A stretch of 11,077 bases of DNA from Desulfurococcales archaeon (GTDB taxonomy: Archaea > Thermoproteota > Thermoprotei_A > Sulfolobales > NBVN01): NCBI GenBank assembly GCA_027083115.1, contig JALWQN010000027.1, forward strand, positions 17,818 through 28,894, read 5' to 3'. Below are positions 1-6,860 of the stretch, piece after piece; position 1 is the stretch's first letter, and every line of letters starts with the position of its first letter. The notes beneath the pieces are model-generated. The model did no database searches. It was not told the DNA's origin and saw only the letters and a list, made by a program, of their open reading frames with translations. The translations under genes were made by a program, and so were the position numbers.

Positions 1-965
1 CCTTACTGAAGGAAAGGAGTAAATACGTAACCAACTCCACAAATGAGGGCGAGCTAGTTATTTTTTGTGCTGGAAGTCTTTACCTACCGCTCCAGCAGTT
101 AAGCAAGATCTATGAATCGGCTCATCCAGGAATGAAGGTATATATTGAGCCTTCTGGTAGCGTGACTGCTGTGAGGAAGGTCACAGATTTGGGTGAAAGA
201 GCGGATGTTTTGGCCTTAGCAGATTACAGACTAGTTCCCAAGTTCATGATGAATAAGTACGCCCGATGGGTAATTGGTTTTGCAACTAATAGGTTAGTTC
301 TAGTGTATACTAATAAATCAAGGTATTCAACGGTAATAAACTCGATAAACTGGATAAAGATTTTAATGGAGCCCGATGTAAGGTTCGGATTCTCTAACCC
401 TAACGACGACCCATGCGGATATAGGGCAGTCACTGTATTGGGCTTAGCTAGCCTTAAATACGGGAATTGGCTCCTCAATGAACTATTACTTAATGAAACA
501 AACGTTAAAGCTCTGAAGGTTAACGGAACACTAAACTTATTTGTCCCACCAAACTTGAAGGTCACTGGAAACAAGTTAGTTATCAGGAGTAAAAGCGTTG
601 ACTTAATCGCTTTAGTTGAGTCAGGCGTTATCGATTATGCTTTCGAATACAAGAGCGTTGCGGTACAGCACCACCTAAATTACGTTGAGCTACCTGATGA
701 GTTAAGCCTCAATAACCCTAACTTAACCTCATTCTACAGTAGGGTTGTGGTTCATTTAATGAGTGGAACAAACCAGGAGAAGGAGGTTAAGGGCTACCCG
801 ATAATTTATGGCGTAACTATACCATCTACTGCAAAAAATATTGAGGGAGCATTAGAGTTCATTAAGCTTATGTTGAGCCCTAAAGGCAAGGGAGTATTTA
901 ACTCCTTAGGCCAGTCATACATAAAACCCGTATTGGTTGGTGAAGTGCCTCAGGATTTGAGGTAA
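1..965 (+). CDS. wtpA: Tungstate/molybdate ABC transporter substrate-binding protein (5' end outside window)
   Basis: Extracellular binding protein that captures tungstate or molybdate for the WtpBC importer. The frame is open from position 3, well before the first internal ATG at 132, so the start lies upstream of the window and any signal peptide or lipobox is not visible. The open frame begins with a short polar linker and then an ICAGSL-like element, FCAGSLYLP, typical of the first oxyanion-binding loop. PSGSVTAVRKV follows, the usual second loop. The aspartate in DPCGYR (codon 408) and the glutamate in FEYKSVAVQH (codon 645) match the two carboxylates known to coordinate the metal in archaeal ModA/WtpA proteins. 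The C-terminus, with GALEFIKLMLSP and GQSYIKP, is also typical of the family. The permease and ATPase genes follow at once. Tungstate versus molybdate preference cannot be read from the sequence. Confidence 0.93.
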   Translation, partial: LLKERSKYVTNSTNEGELVIFCAGSLYLPLQQLSKIYESAHPGMKVYIEPSGSVTAVRKVTDLGERADVLALADYRLVPKFMMNKYARWVIGFATNRLVLVYTNKSRYSTVINSINWIKILMEPDVRFGFSNPNDDPCGYRAVTVLGLASLKYGNWLLNELLLNETNVKALKVNGTLNLFVPPNLKVTGNKLVIRSKSVDLIALVESGVIDYAFEYKSVAVQHHLNYVELPDELSLNNPNLTSFYSRVVVHLMSGTNQEKEVKGYPIIYGVTIPSTAKNIEGALEFIKLMLSPKGKGVFNSLGQSYIKPVLVGEVPQDLR

Positions 966-1010
966 GTCATTAATTGTTCACGCACAATCAATTCAAGTAA
1001 GTGGTTAGGA

Positions 1011-1778
1011 TTGAGGAAAGTAATTGCTGTTTTCGGTCTGGTTTCAGCAATCATACTTATCTACTTAACCTATCCCTTCATAGCTCTATTGCTTGCGGCC
1101 AACCCAAACATCATTAAGGAAGTTATGGGGATCAGGGAAGCCCTTAATGCATTAGTTTTGTCTCTTGCGGCAGCCACAACATCTACACTCATTCTTCTAT
1201 CTTTTGGTACACCTTTAGCTTACCTGTTGGCTAGGCATGAATTCAGAGGTAAAGGACTTATTGAGTCAATAATAGACTTGCCCTTAGTTGTTCCTCACGC
1301 AGTAGTTGGTATAATGCTCTTAAGCGCTTTCGGTCCTCGAACAACTTTAGGTGGGCTTCTCAAATCCCTTGGGCTAGTTATAGCAGATAGCTACTGGGGT
1401 ATTGTGGCGGCTTTCATCTTCGTTAGTGCCCCCCTCCTTATAGATACTGTGAGAGAAGGTTTTGCCTCAATAAACATTTACTTGGAGGGGGTAGCTAGAA
1501 CATTAGGTGCAGGCCCAGGGAAGACTTTCCTAACGATTTCTTTACCTTTAGCAGCAAGAAGCGTTTTTACTGGTTCTCTTCTCGCTTGGGCAAGAGCTAT
1601 GAGCGAGGTTGGCGCTCTATTAATAATCGCTTACTATCCTAAAACCATTAACGTATTGATTGTCGAGTGGTTCAATACCTACGGCCTAGGTTACGCTATA
1701 GCATTAACGCTAGTTCTTCTCTCTATCTCAATAACGACCTTCGTTATCCTTAGAACCGTGTTAAGGTGGAGAGGTTGA
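1011..1778 (+). CDS. wtpB: Tungstate/molybdate ABC transporter permease
   Basis: Integral membrane subunit of the Wtp/Mod importer, 255 residues, the usual length. The TTG start at 1011 is the only good initiation codon between the wtpA stop and the first hydrophobic segment, and a weak GTGG lies 6 nt upstream. A membrane helix at about residues 5-28 is followed by a loop and further helices containing FGTPLAYLLAR and DLPLVVPHAVVGIMLL, both typical of CysT/ModB-type permeases. The cytoplasmic EAA loop that docks with the ATPase starts at about residue 159 (EGVARTLGAGPGK, then ISLPLA). The C-terminal part, ARAMSEVGALLIIAYYP followed by FNTYGLGYAIALT, is characteristic of WtpB. The gene lies 45 nt after wtpA in the same frame and overlaps the start of wtpC, so the three are almost certainly one transcript. 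Confidence 0.93.
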   Translation: MRKVIAVFGLVSAIILIYLTYPFIALLLAANPNIIKEVMGIREALNALVLSLAAATTSTLILLSFGTPLAYLLARHEFRGKGLIESIIDLPLVVPHAVVGIMLLSAFGPRTTLGGLLKSLGLVIADSYWGIVAAFIFVSAPLLIDTVREGFASINIYLEGVARTLGAGPGKTFLTISLPLAARSVFTGSLLAWARAMSEVGALLIIAYYPKTINVLIVEWFNTYGLGYAIALTLVLLSISITTFVILRTVLRWRG

Positions 1779-2830
1779 TAAAAGTAACTAACCTAAACGT
1801 TAGGGTAGGACCCTTTAAACTGAAAAACATTTCTTTAATGGCAGGAAGTGGAGACTATTTAGTTGTTCTGGGACCTAGCGGCGTAGGTAAGACTATCCTA
1901 TTAGAGTGCTTGGCTGGATTAAGGAAGGTGGAGAGCGGGAAGATATTTGTTAATGATGTTGATGTAACAAAAGAACCCCCTGAGAGAAGAGGTCTCGTTT
2001 TCGTTCCCCAGAACTATGCTTTATGGCCTCACATGAGCGTTTACGGAAATATTGGATATCCCCTTAAACTAAGGGGGATGGGAAAGGAGGAAATCAGGTT
2101 GAGAGTAGAAGAAATAGCGGAAAAATTAGGAATCGCTGATCTCCTTCACAGAAGACCGAGCGCATTGAGTGGAGGGGAGCAACAGAGGGTTGCTTTAGCT
2201 AGGGCCTTAGTGACTAAGCCTAAAGCTATACTGCTTGATGAGCCTACAGCAGCCTTACATCCTAGTCTGAGGTCTTCAGCTTGGAGACTTCTTAAATCAC
2301 TTCATAAGAGATTGGGATTTACAGCAGTCCATGTAACTCATGATGTTGCTGAGGCTTCGTACTTGGCCACTAAAGCTGCATTCATGTGGGAAGGTAAAAT
2401 AGTTAAGGAAGGGGCTCTGGAAGAAATACTATCTACCAAGGAAGCATCGACCTATCTGGGAGACACTAACTACTTGCGTGGGGTTGTAAAGGGAACCGAA
2501 AACGAGGTAATGCTGGTTGATATCGGTGGCAAAGTCCTGAGGGTAGCAGACCATAACTTCAATATCGGTGAGGAAATCACTTTAGCATTGAGGCCTGAAG
2601 ACATAGTGTTGCTTAAGGAACAGCCTCATGCGGTAAGCGCAATGAACATTATGCCCGCAGTAATTACGGGAATAGAAGCTAGGGGTGCATTAGTTCTTAT
2701 TAAGGCAAAAATCGGCAAATCGTTAAGGCTGAAGGCATACGTAACTAAGGCATCAGCCGATCACTTAGGCATCAAGGAAAAAACCAAAATATATATGATG
2801 TTTAAGGCTTCTGCACTTAAGCCGGTATAA
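1766..2830 (+). CDS. wtpC: Tungstate/molybdate ABC transporter ATP-binding protein
   Basis: Cytoplasmic ATPase that drives the importer. Counting from GTG 1766, the Walker A motif GPSGVGKT is at 36-43, the Q-loop glutamine at 82, the signature LSGGEQQR at 134-141, Walker B AILLDEP at 154-160 and the H-loop histidine at 192. A C-terminal TOBE-like domain occupies about 235-354 and includes LALRPEDIVLL. The TTG at 1775 may be the true start: it gives MIKVTNL, closer to known WtpC N-termini, GGTGGAG lies just upstream, and it overlaps the wtpB stop as TTGA. GTG 1766 has no upstream ribosome site. One oddity is that the D-loop reads AALHP where ABC ATPases usually have an aspartate (ALDP). Closely spaced and overlapping genes show co-transcription with wtpB. 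Confidence 0.93.
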   Translation: MERLIKVTNLNVRVGPFKLKNISLMAGSGDYLVVLGPSGVGKTILLECLAGLRKVESGKIFVNDVDVTKEPPERRGLVFVPQNYALWPHMSVYGNIGYPLKLRGMGKEEIRLRVEEIAEKLGIADLLHRRPSALSGGEQQRVALARALVTKPKAILLDEPTAALHPSLRSSAWRLLKSLHKRLGFTAVHVTHDVAEASYLATKAAFMWEGKIVKEGALEEILSTKEASTYLGDTNYLRGVVKGTENEVMLVDIGGKVLRVADHNFNIGEEITLALRPEDIVLLKEQPHAVSAMNIMPAVITGIEARGALVLIKAKIGKSLRLKAYVTKASADHLGIKEKTKIYMMFKASALKPV

Positions 2831-2840
2831 CGGTTGCATC

Positions 2841-2864
2841 AAATTTAAGCACCTTCTTTTATTA
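2841..2864 (+). promoter_or_regulatory. AT-rich promoter-like region upstream of the GNAT gene
   Basis: Two TATA-like elements lie between wtpC and the acetyltransferase gene: AAATTTAAG around 2841-2849 and TTTTATTATATA around 2857-2868. The first sits about 30 nt before ATG 2875. The second sits about 24 nt before the in-frame TTG at 2884. The T-rich run at 2853-2863 could also end the wtp transcript. Which element is used is not decidable from sequence. Confidence 0.4.
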
Positions 2865-2874
2865 TATATGGTGC

Positions 2875-3714
2875 ATGATCGGGTTGCATAACGGCCCTCA
2901 ACTAAGGTTTGCTGAACCTAAGGATATCCTCACTATGGCGGAAATTTTTGCTGATGCTTTCGGAGTTAAAGATATGAATAAAGCAATAAACATTATGGAG
3001 GTATCACTTGAGGTAGAGCCTCAGGGGTGTTTATTAGCTGGCTTAGGTAATGAGGCTGTGGGCTTAGGGTGCATATTCTTTTATGGCAAGCTGGCATGGA
3101 TCGGCAATATGGCCGTAAGAAAGAAGTTCCAGAGGAGGGGCATTGGCTCGAAGATATTTTCTAAGCTCCTAGAGATTGCGGGCTCCTGTGGTGTGGAAAC
3201 TATAGGACTAGACGCTACCGAAGTAGGTAGAAAGCTCTACAAGAAATTCGGGTTTAAGGAAATGTATGCCACAATAACCTACTCCTTATCTGAAGAAGCA
3301 ATCAAATCGCTTACAACGTCAAACGCGAAACTCAAATTAACCTCGATTGATCTAGGGAGGCTCAGGGAACTGGATAGGGAGGTCTTCGGTTACGATAGAT
3401 GGAGGGTTGTGGAGGCGTGGTTAAGGCATGGAGGGAAAATAATAGCTACTGATAAAGGATACGCGTTAATTAAGGGCTCTGATATTGGTCCCTTAGTAGC
3501 TGAATCAGTGGATGCGGCAAAGACCTTAATGAGCAAGGCAATATTATTGGGTGGGAGAAATATTGTAGTGCCTGCTGGCAATAAGGAATCTACTGAATTA
3601 ATTCAGGAATTGAATCCAGCAGTTAAGGATGAATGCACCAGAATGGCGTTAGGTGCTCCATTAAAGGGGAACTTAAGCAAGGCATTCGCTATCCTCCATT
3701 ACGCTAAAGGGTAA
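2875..3714 (+). CDS. Two-domain GNAT-family N-acetyltransferase
   Basis: Probable acetyl-CoA-dependent acyltransferase of unknown substrate, 279 residues. Residues 9-140 form a GNAT domain: a beta strand and helix with LRFAEPKDI, then GNMAVRKKFQRRGIGSK with the pyrophosphate-binding RRGIGS loop at about 87-92, and LYKKFGFKEM near 125, the typical last strand and helix. Residues 150-279 form a second domain with YDRW and IGPLVAESVDAAKTLM. This resembles the C-terminal domain (Acetyltransf_18, YitH-like) found fused to some GNAT proteins. ATG 2875 is used here. TTG 2884 is a possible alternative and would fit a leaderless transcript better. The gene lies 44 nt after wtpC and probably has its own promoter, so a link to metal transport is not implied. 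Confidence 0.8.
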   Translation: MIGLHNGPQLRFAEPKDILTMAEIFADAFGVKDMNKAINIMEVSLEVEPQGCLLAGLGNEAVGLGCIFFYGKLAWIGNMAVRKKFQRRGIGSKIFSKLLEIAGSCGVETIGLDATEVGRKLYKKFGFKEMYATITYSLSEEAIKSLTTSNAKLKLTSIDLGRLRELDREVFGYDRWRVVEAWLRHGGKIIATDKGYALIKGSDIGPLVAESVDAAKTLMSKAILLGGRNIVVPAGNKESTELIQELNPAVKDECTRMALGAPLKGNLSKAFAILHYAKG

Positions 3715-3725
3715 GGAGCCACTCA

Positions 3726-3767
3726 TTGATCACTTCCTGGCCACTTAAGCTTTATAAAAGTGATTAA
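3726..3767 (+). repeat. Imperfect inverted repeat around a TATA box
   Basis: TTGATCACTT at 3726-3735 pairs with AAGTGATTAA at 3758-3767, ten positions with a single G-U wobble and a 22-nt spacer. The spacer carries the TATA box of the next gene. It could be an operator for a dimeric regulator, or a weak hairpin ending the GNAT transcript. Confidence 0.4.
3749..3759 (+). promoter_or_regulatory. TATA box for the charged helical protein gene
   Basis: GCTTTATAAAA is the clearest archaeal TATA box in the window. It predicts transcription starting near 3780, leaving a leader of about 20 nt before GTG 3801. That leader carries GGTGGT at 3790-3795, five nt before the start codon, a plausible ribosome-binding site. 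Confidence 0.65.
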
Positions 3768-3800
3768 GGTGTTCATGAGTAAGTAATACGGTGGTAAAAA

Positions 3801-4319
3801 GTGTCTGAAAAGCATGAAATAAAAATTAAGAAAGAAGAAGAGGAAGAGAAAGATATTGAGGAATTGAGGGAAGTACTGAATGCGGTAACTGATTTCGTTA
3901 AGGGTCTGAAAGAACCTATCAAGGACGTATTGGAGACGGTCACTTCGTCCTTAAGCGGTGAGAAGCTAGGTAAAGAAGTGAGTGCGCTCTACAAGAACCT
4001 GAAGGAAAGTGGAATACCTGAAGATATGGCTAGGGACATGGTTCAAGACTTCTTCAGAAAGAGGCTGGATTCTGCCTTAGACTTGAAGAAACTTATGGAG
4101 GTCTTTACTACCTCATTTAGAGGCGGGAAATTTACCCCTTCATCCATTAAGGGGAAAGGGCTTGAGGAGGCTATAAAGGAATTGGAGAAGGTTAAGGAGC
4201 TGAAACCAGAGAAGAAGGAGAAAATAGAGAAAGCAATACAGCTAGTGAAATCCTTAAGTGAGGAAGGGTATGAGGAGTCAAAGTCCTCAATCGAGAGGAA
4301 GGAAGAAAAAACAGAATAA
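3801..4319 (+). CDS. Highly charged helical protein of unknown function
   Basis: I do not recognise a family. The 172-residue product is soluble, contains no cysteine, and is very rich in lysine and glutamate. Residues 1-25 are a charged tail with a run of five glutamates. Residues 20-65 look like amphipathic helix. Residues 65-105, including YKNLKESGIPEDMARDMVQ and FFRKRLD, form a second helical region. A Gly/Lys/Ser linker lies at about 108-122, and 124-172 is another strongly charged helix that may form a coiled coil. The GTG start is supported by GGTGGT five nt upstream and by a TATA box about 45 nt upstream. It is a single-gene unit, with promoters on both sides. Possible roles include structural scaffold or nucleic-acid- or membrane-surface-associated protein, but none is shown by the sequence. 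Confidence 0.75.
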   Translation: MSEKHEIKIKKEEEEEKDIEELREVLNAVTDFVKGLKEPIKDVLETVTSSLSGEKLGKEVSALYKNLKESGIPEDMARDMVQDFFRKRLDSALDLKKLMEVFTTSFRGGKFTPSSIKGKGLEEAIKELEKVKELKPEKKEKIEKAIQLVKSLSEEGYEESKSSIERKEEKTE

Positions 4320-4380
4320 AGAAATTAGATAACGCTGTAAAAACAAAGTTCTTTCTTCAAACATCCCTCCTTAATCAGAA

Positions 4381-4398
4381 TTATTTTATAGGTTAAAT
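4381..4398 (+). promoter_or_regulatory. TATA-like promoter of rpiA
   Basis: TTATTTTATAGGTTAAAT lies 25-42 nt before the TTG start at 4423. No ribosome-binding sequence is visible between it and the start, so the transcript is probably leaderless or has a very short leader. The rest of the 103-nt gap (4320-4422) holds only AT-rich sequence with short T runs around 4350-4358 that might end the preceding transcript. Confidence 0.5.
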
Positions 4399-4422
4399 TA
4401 AGTAATTGCTTCGGGAACAATT

Positions 4423-5121
4423 TTGGCGGAGGAACTAATATCTCTAGCCAAATTAAATGCGGCTTCTAAGGCTCTCGAATTCATTAATGATGCTGAAATA
4501 ATTGGTGTAGGTACTGGCTCAACAGTAGAGAAGTTTATTCAGGTCCTAACCGATAGGAAAAAAGACTTCAGGGACAGAATCTTCGTAGCGTCATCAATAG
4601 ATACCGTTCTTAAGTTAAGTGAGGCAGGATTCAGGGTCGAAAAAACAATGAGCCTTAAGTCAATCGATGTTTATGTTGATGGTGCTGACGAAGTGGATCC
4701 TGAACTCAACATGATTAAGGGTGGTGGAGCAGCCTTAACCTTGGAGAAAATACTTGCTTATTATTCCTTAAGGAGGGTTTTCATAGTTGATTATAGGAAA
4801 CTTGTGAAGGAATTAGGCACTAATCACTTCATACCTATTGAGGTTCTGCCTAAAGCTTTAGGCATGATTATAAATAAGTTAAGAAACTTAGGGTATGAAG
4901 TGAGGCTCAGATATCCTCTGGGAGGTAAGTACGGCCCAGTGATCTCTGATGTCGGCGGAGTTATCGTTGATGTCTTTCCTGAAGGAGGAATTAAGGATCC
5001 CATAAAGGTTGATGCGGAGTTAAAGTCATTGCCCGGAGTCATTGGGACAGGACTATTCATTAAGTTAGCTGACCATGTTATTGTCGGATACGCCGATAGG
5101 GCTGAAGTGCTTAAACCCTGA
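4423..5121 (+). CDS. rpiA: Ribose-5-phosphate isomerase A
   Basis: Interconverts ribose-5-phosphate and ribulose-5-phosphate in the cytoplasm, feeding nucleotide synthesis. Its 232 residues are normal for RpiA. The phosphate-binding loop GVGTGST is at 28-34. DGADEVDP at 86-93 and IKGGGAALTLEKI at 98-110 carry the active site. Asp86, Asp89, Lys99 and Glu108 each sit five residues later than the E. coli catalytic and binding residues Asp81, Asp84, Lys94 and Glu103. The C-terminal half has the expected LGGKYGPVISDVGGVIVDV and LPGVIGTGLF. The start is TTG at 4423: it gives a natural N-terminus, and no better start lies closer to the TATA box. The gene is followed after 47 nt by pyrG, which seems to have a separate promoter. 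The two share a nucleotide-synthesis theme. Confidence 0.96.
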   Translation: MAEELISLAKLNAASKALEFINDAEIIGVGTGSTVEKFIQVLTDRKKDFRDRIFVASSIDTVLKLSEAGFRVEKTMSLKSIDVYVDGADEVDPELNMIKGGGAALTLEKILAYYSLRRVFIVDYRKLVKELGTNHFIPIEVLPKALGMIINKLRNLGYEVRLRYPLGGKYGPVISDVGGVIVDVFPEGGIKDPIKVDAELKSLPGVIGTGLFIKLADHVIVGYADRAEVLKP

Positions 5122-5131
5122 GGTTGAGGCA

Positions 5132-5140
5132 ACTTTATTA
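5132..5140 (+). promoter_or_regulatory. TATA-like promoter of pyrG
   Basis: ACTTTATTA lies about 30-37 nt before the TTG start at 5169, followed by a pyrimidine-rich stretch at 5141-5153. Transcription would begin near 5161, leaving a leader of under 10 nt. The sequence GTGAGGG at 5159-5165 weakly resembles a ribosome-binding site. Confidence 0.5.
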
Positions 5141-5168
5141 GCTCTCTCTCCCTTAATCGTGAGGGCGT

Positions 5169-6773
5169 TTGCCTAAGTACGTCTTCGTAACTGGAGGTGT
5201 TCTCTCCGGTCTGGGGAAAGGAGTAGTTACAGCATCTACGGGCTTACTTCTTAAGTCAATGGGGTACAGCGTCACAGCCATCAAGATAGATCCTTACGTA
5301 AATGTTGATGCAGGAACCATGAATCCCTACATGCATGGGGAAGTATTCGTCACTGAAGATGGTGGGGAAACAGACCTTGATTTAGGGCATTATGAGAGGT
5401 TCCTCAATACAGAATTAACAAGAAAACATAACATAACTACAGGACAGATCTACAGAATAGTTATTGAGAAGGAGAGGAAAGGCGATTACTTAGGTAAGTG
5501 CGTTCAAGTAATTCCTCATGTCACTGACGAAATTAAGTCGAGAATTAGGGAAGTTGTTAAGGAATCTCATGCAGATATTTCTGTGATTGAGATAGGAGGT
5601 ACTGTGGGAGACATTGAAGGCCTTCCCTTTCTTGAGGCAGTGAGGCAGATGAGGATTGAGGAAGGACTAACTAATACGTTCTTTGTTCATGTAGCTCTCG
5701 CACCAATAATTCAGACGGGAGAACAGAAAACCAAGCCTGTCCAGCACAGCGTGAATGAGTTAAGGCGAATAGGTATTCAGCCTGACGCAATAGTAGTTAG
5801 GTCACCTAAGCCTCTAGAGAACGAAGCCAGAAGCAAGATTGCTCTATACTCTAACCTCCCTGGAAATGCAGTATTCAGTAACCCAGATACGGACATCATA
5901 TATAGGGTACCCTTAATCCTTGGGGACGAGGGCTACGCCAAGTATCTATCCATAAAGCTGGACCTTGATTTTAGGGAACCTGACCTAAGCCAATGGGAGG
6001 CATTCGTAAATAAGTTAACTTCATCAACTAAGGAAATAAGGATCGCCATGGTAGGTAAGTACACGAAGCTTCACGACAGCTACATAAGCATTATCGAAGC
6101 CCTAAAGCATGCCTCCGCTTGGGAGGGAGTGAAGCCAGTCCTTAAGTGGTTTGAAGCTACAGAAATAGAGAGAGGAGCGGTAAATCCTGAAGGAATAGTA
6201 CATTCATCAGATGCAGCGGTAATCCTTCCGGGCTTTGGGAAGAGAGGCAGTGAAGGGAAAATAAAAACCATTAAGGCGTTCAGAGAGGCTAATAAGCCAG
6301 TGCTTGGAATATGTTTCGGTATGCAGTTAATGGTTGTTGAGGCAACAAGGAACTTATTAGGTCTTAATAAAGCAAACAGTAAGGAACTAGATCCCCAAAC
6401 ACCGCATCCAGTAATTGATTTACTTCCGAGTCAATATAGCGTTAAGCATTTGGGAGGAACGATGAGGCTGGGCAGTTACCCAATAAAGATAGTTAAGGGA
6501 ACTAAAGCGTGGGAAATGTACGGTAAGGAAGTAGTAAGAGAAAGGCATAGGCACAGATATGAGGTTAACCCAAAATATGTTGATGCATTAGAGAAGGCCG
6601 GGTTTAGAGTTAGTGGTTGGAGTCCTGAGAGATATGTTGAATTCATAGAGCTAAGGGATTACCCAACCTTATATTTCGGATCTCAGCCACATCCAGAATT
6701 TAGGAGCCGGCCCTTACAGCCTTCACCAATATACAGTTACTTCATTAGGATAGTCTCTCAGACGAGGTCATGA
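5169..6773 (+). CDS. pyrG: CTP synthase (glutamine-hydrolysing)
   Basis: Makes CTP from UTP, ATP and glutamine in the cytoplasm. The protein has 534 residues, typical for the family. The N-terminal amidoligase domain (about 1-270) carries the ATP loop TGGVLSGLGKG at 8-18, the Mg/UTP segment IKIDPYVNVDAGTMNPYMHG, EVFVTEDGGETDLDLGHYER, EIGGTVGDIEGLPFLEA and KTKPVQHSVNELR. The C-terminal glutaminase domain carries the nucleophile Cys382 in GICFGMQL, RERHRHRYEVN, and His508/Glu510 in PHPEF. The version of the first region with NVDAGTMNPYMHG looks crenarchaeal. The usual PGGFG loop before the nucleophile reads LPGFG at 353-357, a departure discussed in the findings. The TTG start gives the standard MPKYVFVTGG N-terminus. 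The stop lies 83 nt before the next gene. Confidence 0.98.
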   Translation: MPKYVFVTGGVLSGLGKGVVTASTGLLLKSMGYSVTAIKIDPYVNVDAGTMNPYMHGEVFVTEDGGETDLDLGHYERFLNTELTRKHNITTGQIYRIVIEKERKGDYLGKCVQVIPHVTDEIKSRIREVVKESHADISVIEIGGTVGDIEGLPFLEAVRQMRIEEGLTNTFFVHVALAPIIQTGEQKTKPVQHSVNELRRIGIQPDAIVVRSPKPLENEARSKIALYSNLPGNAVFSNPDTDIIYRVPLILGDEGYAKYLSIKLDLDFREPDLSQWEAFVNKLTSSTKEIRIAMVGKYTKLHDSYISIIEALKHASAWEGVKPVLKWFEATEIERGAVNPEGIVHSSDAAVILPGFGKRGSEGKIKTIKAFREANKPVLGICFGMQLMVVEATRNLLGLNKANSKELDPQTPHPVIDLLPSQYSVKHLGGTMRLGSYPIKIVKGTKAWEMYGKEVVRERHRHRYEVNPKYVDALEKAGFRVSGWSPERYVEFIELRDYPTLYFGSQPHPEFRSRPLQPSPIYSYFIRIVSQTRS

Positions 6774-6800
6774 CATACATAGATAGTCAAAAATAGTTCT

Positions 6801-6860
6801 GTGAATAAGGATATCGTTATTTTAGCTAATGCGCTAGAAAGACTGGTGCTGCAGGAATGA
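6801..6860 (+). CDS. Possible 19-residue upstream ORF overlapping the next start (ATGA)
   Basis: A GTG-initiated frame encodes MNKDIVILANALERLVLQE and stops at TGA 6858-6860, overlapping the ATG of the downstream gene as ATGA. The product would be a short amphipathic helix. A weak A/T-rich element (ACATACATAG, about 6773-6782) sits near the right distance upstream for a leaderless transcript. The frame also contains GGTG at 6845-6848, which can act as the ribosome site of the next gene. It could be a leader peptide that couples translation, or simply chance. No homologue is recognised. Confidence 0.2.
   Translation: MNKDIVILANALERLVLQE

Noticed and set aside
132..134. ATG 132 as the start of the substrate-binding protein
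   Set aside because: The frame is open and clearly homologous upstream (FCAGSLYLP), so this is an internal methionine of a gene cut by the window edge.
3775..3786. Three-codon upstream ORF (ATG AGT AAG TAA) before the charged-protein gene
   Set aside because: The predicted transcript start (near 3780) lies within it, so it is probably not translated.
4824..5132. 102-codon minus-strand frame opposite rpiA
   Set aside because: Shadow of a strongly conserved gene; no ribosome site or promoter of its own.
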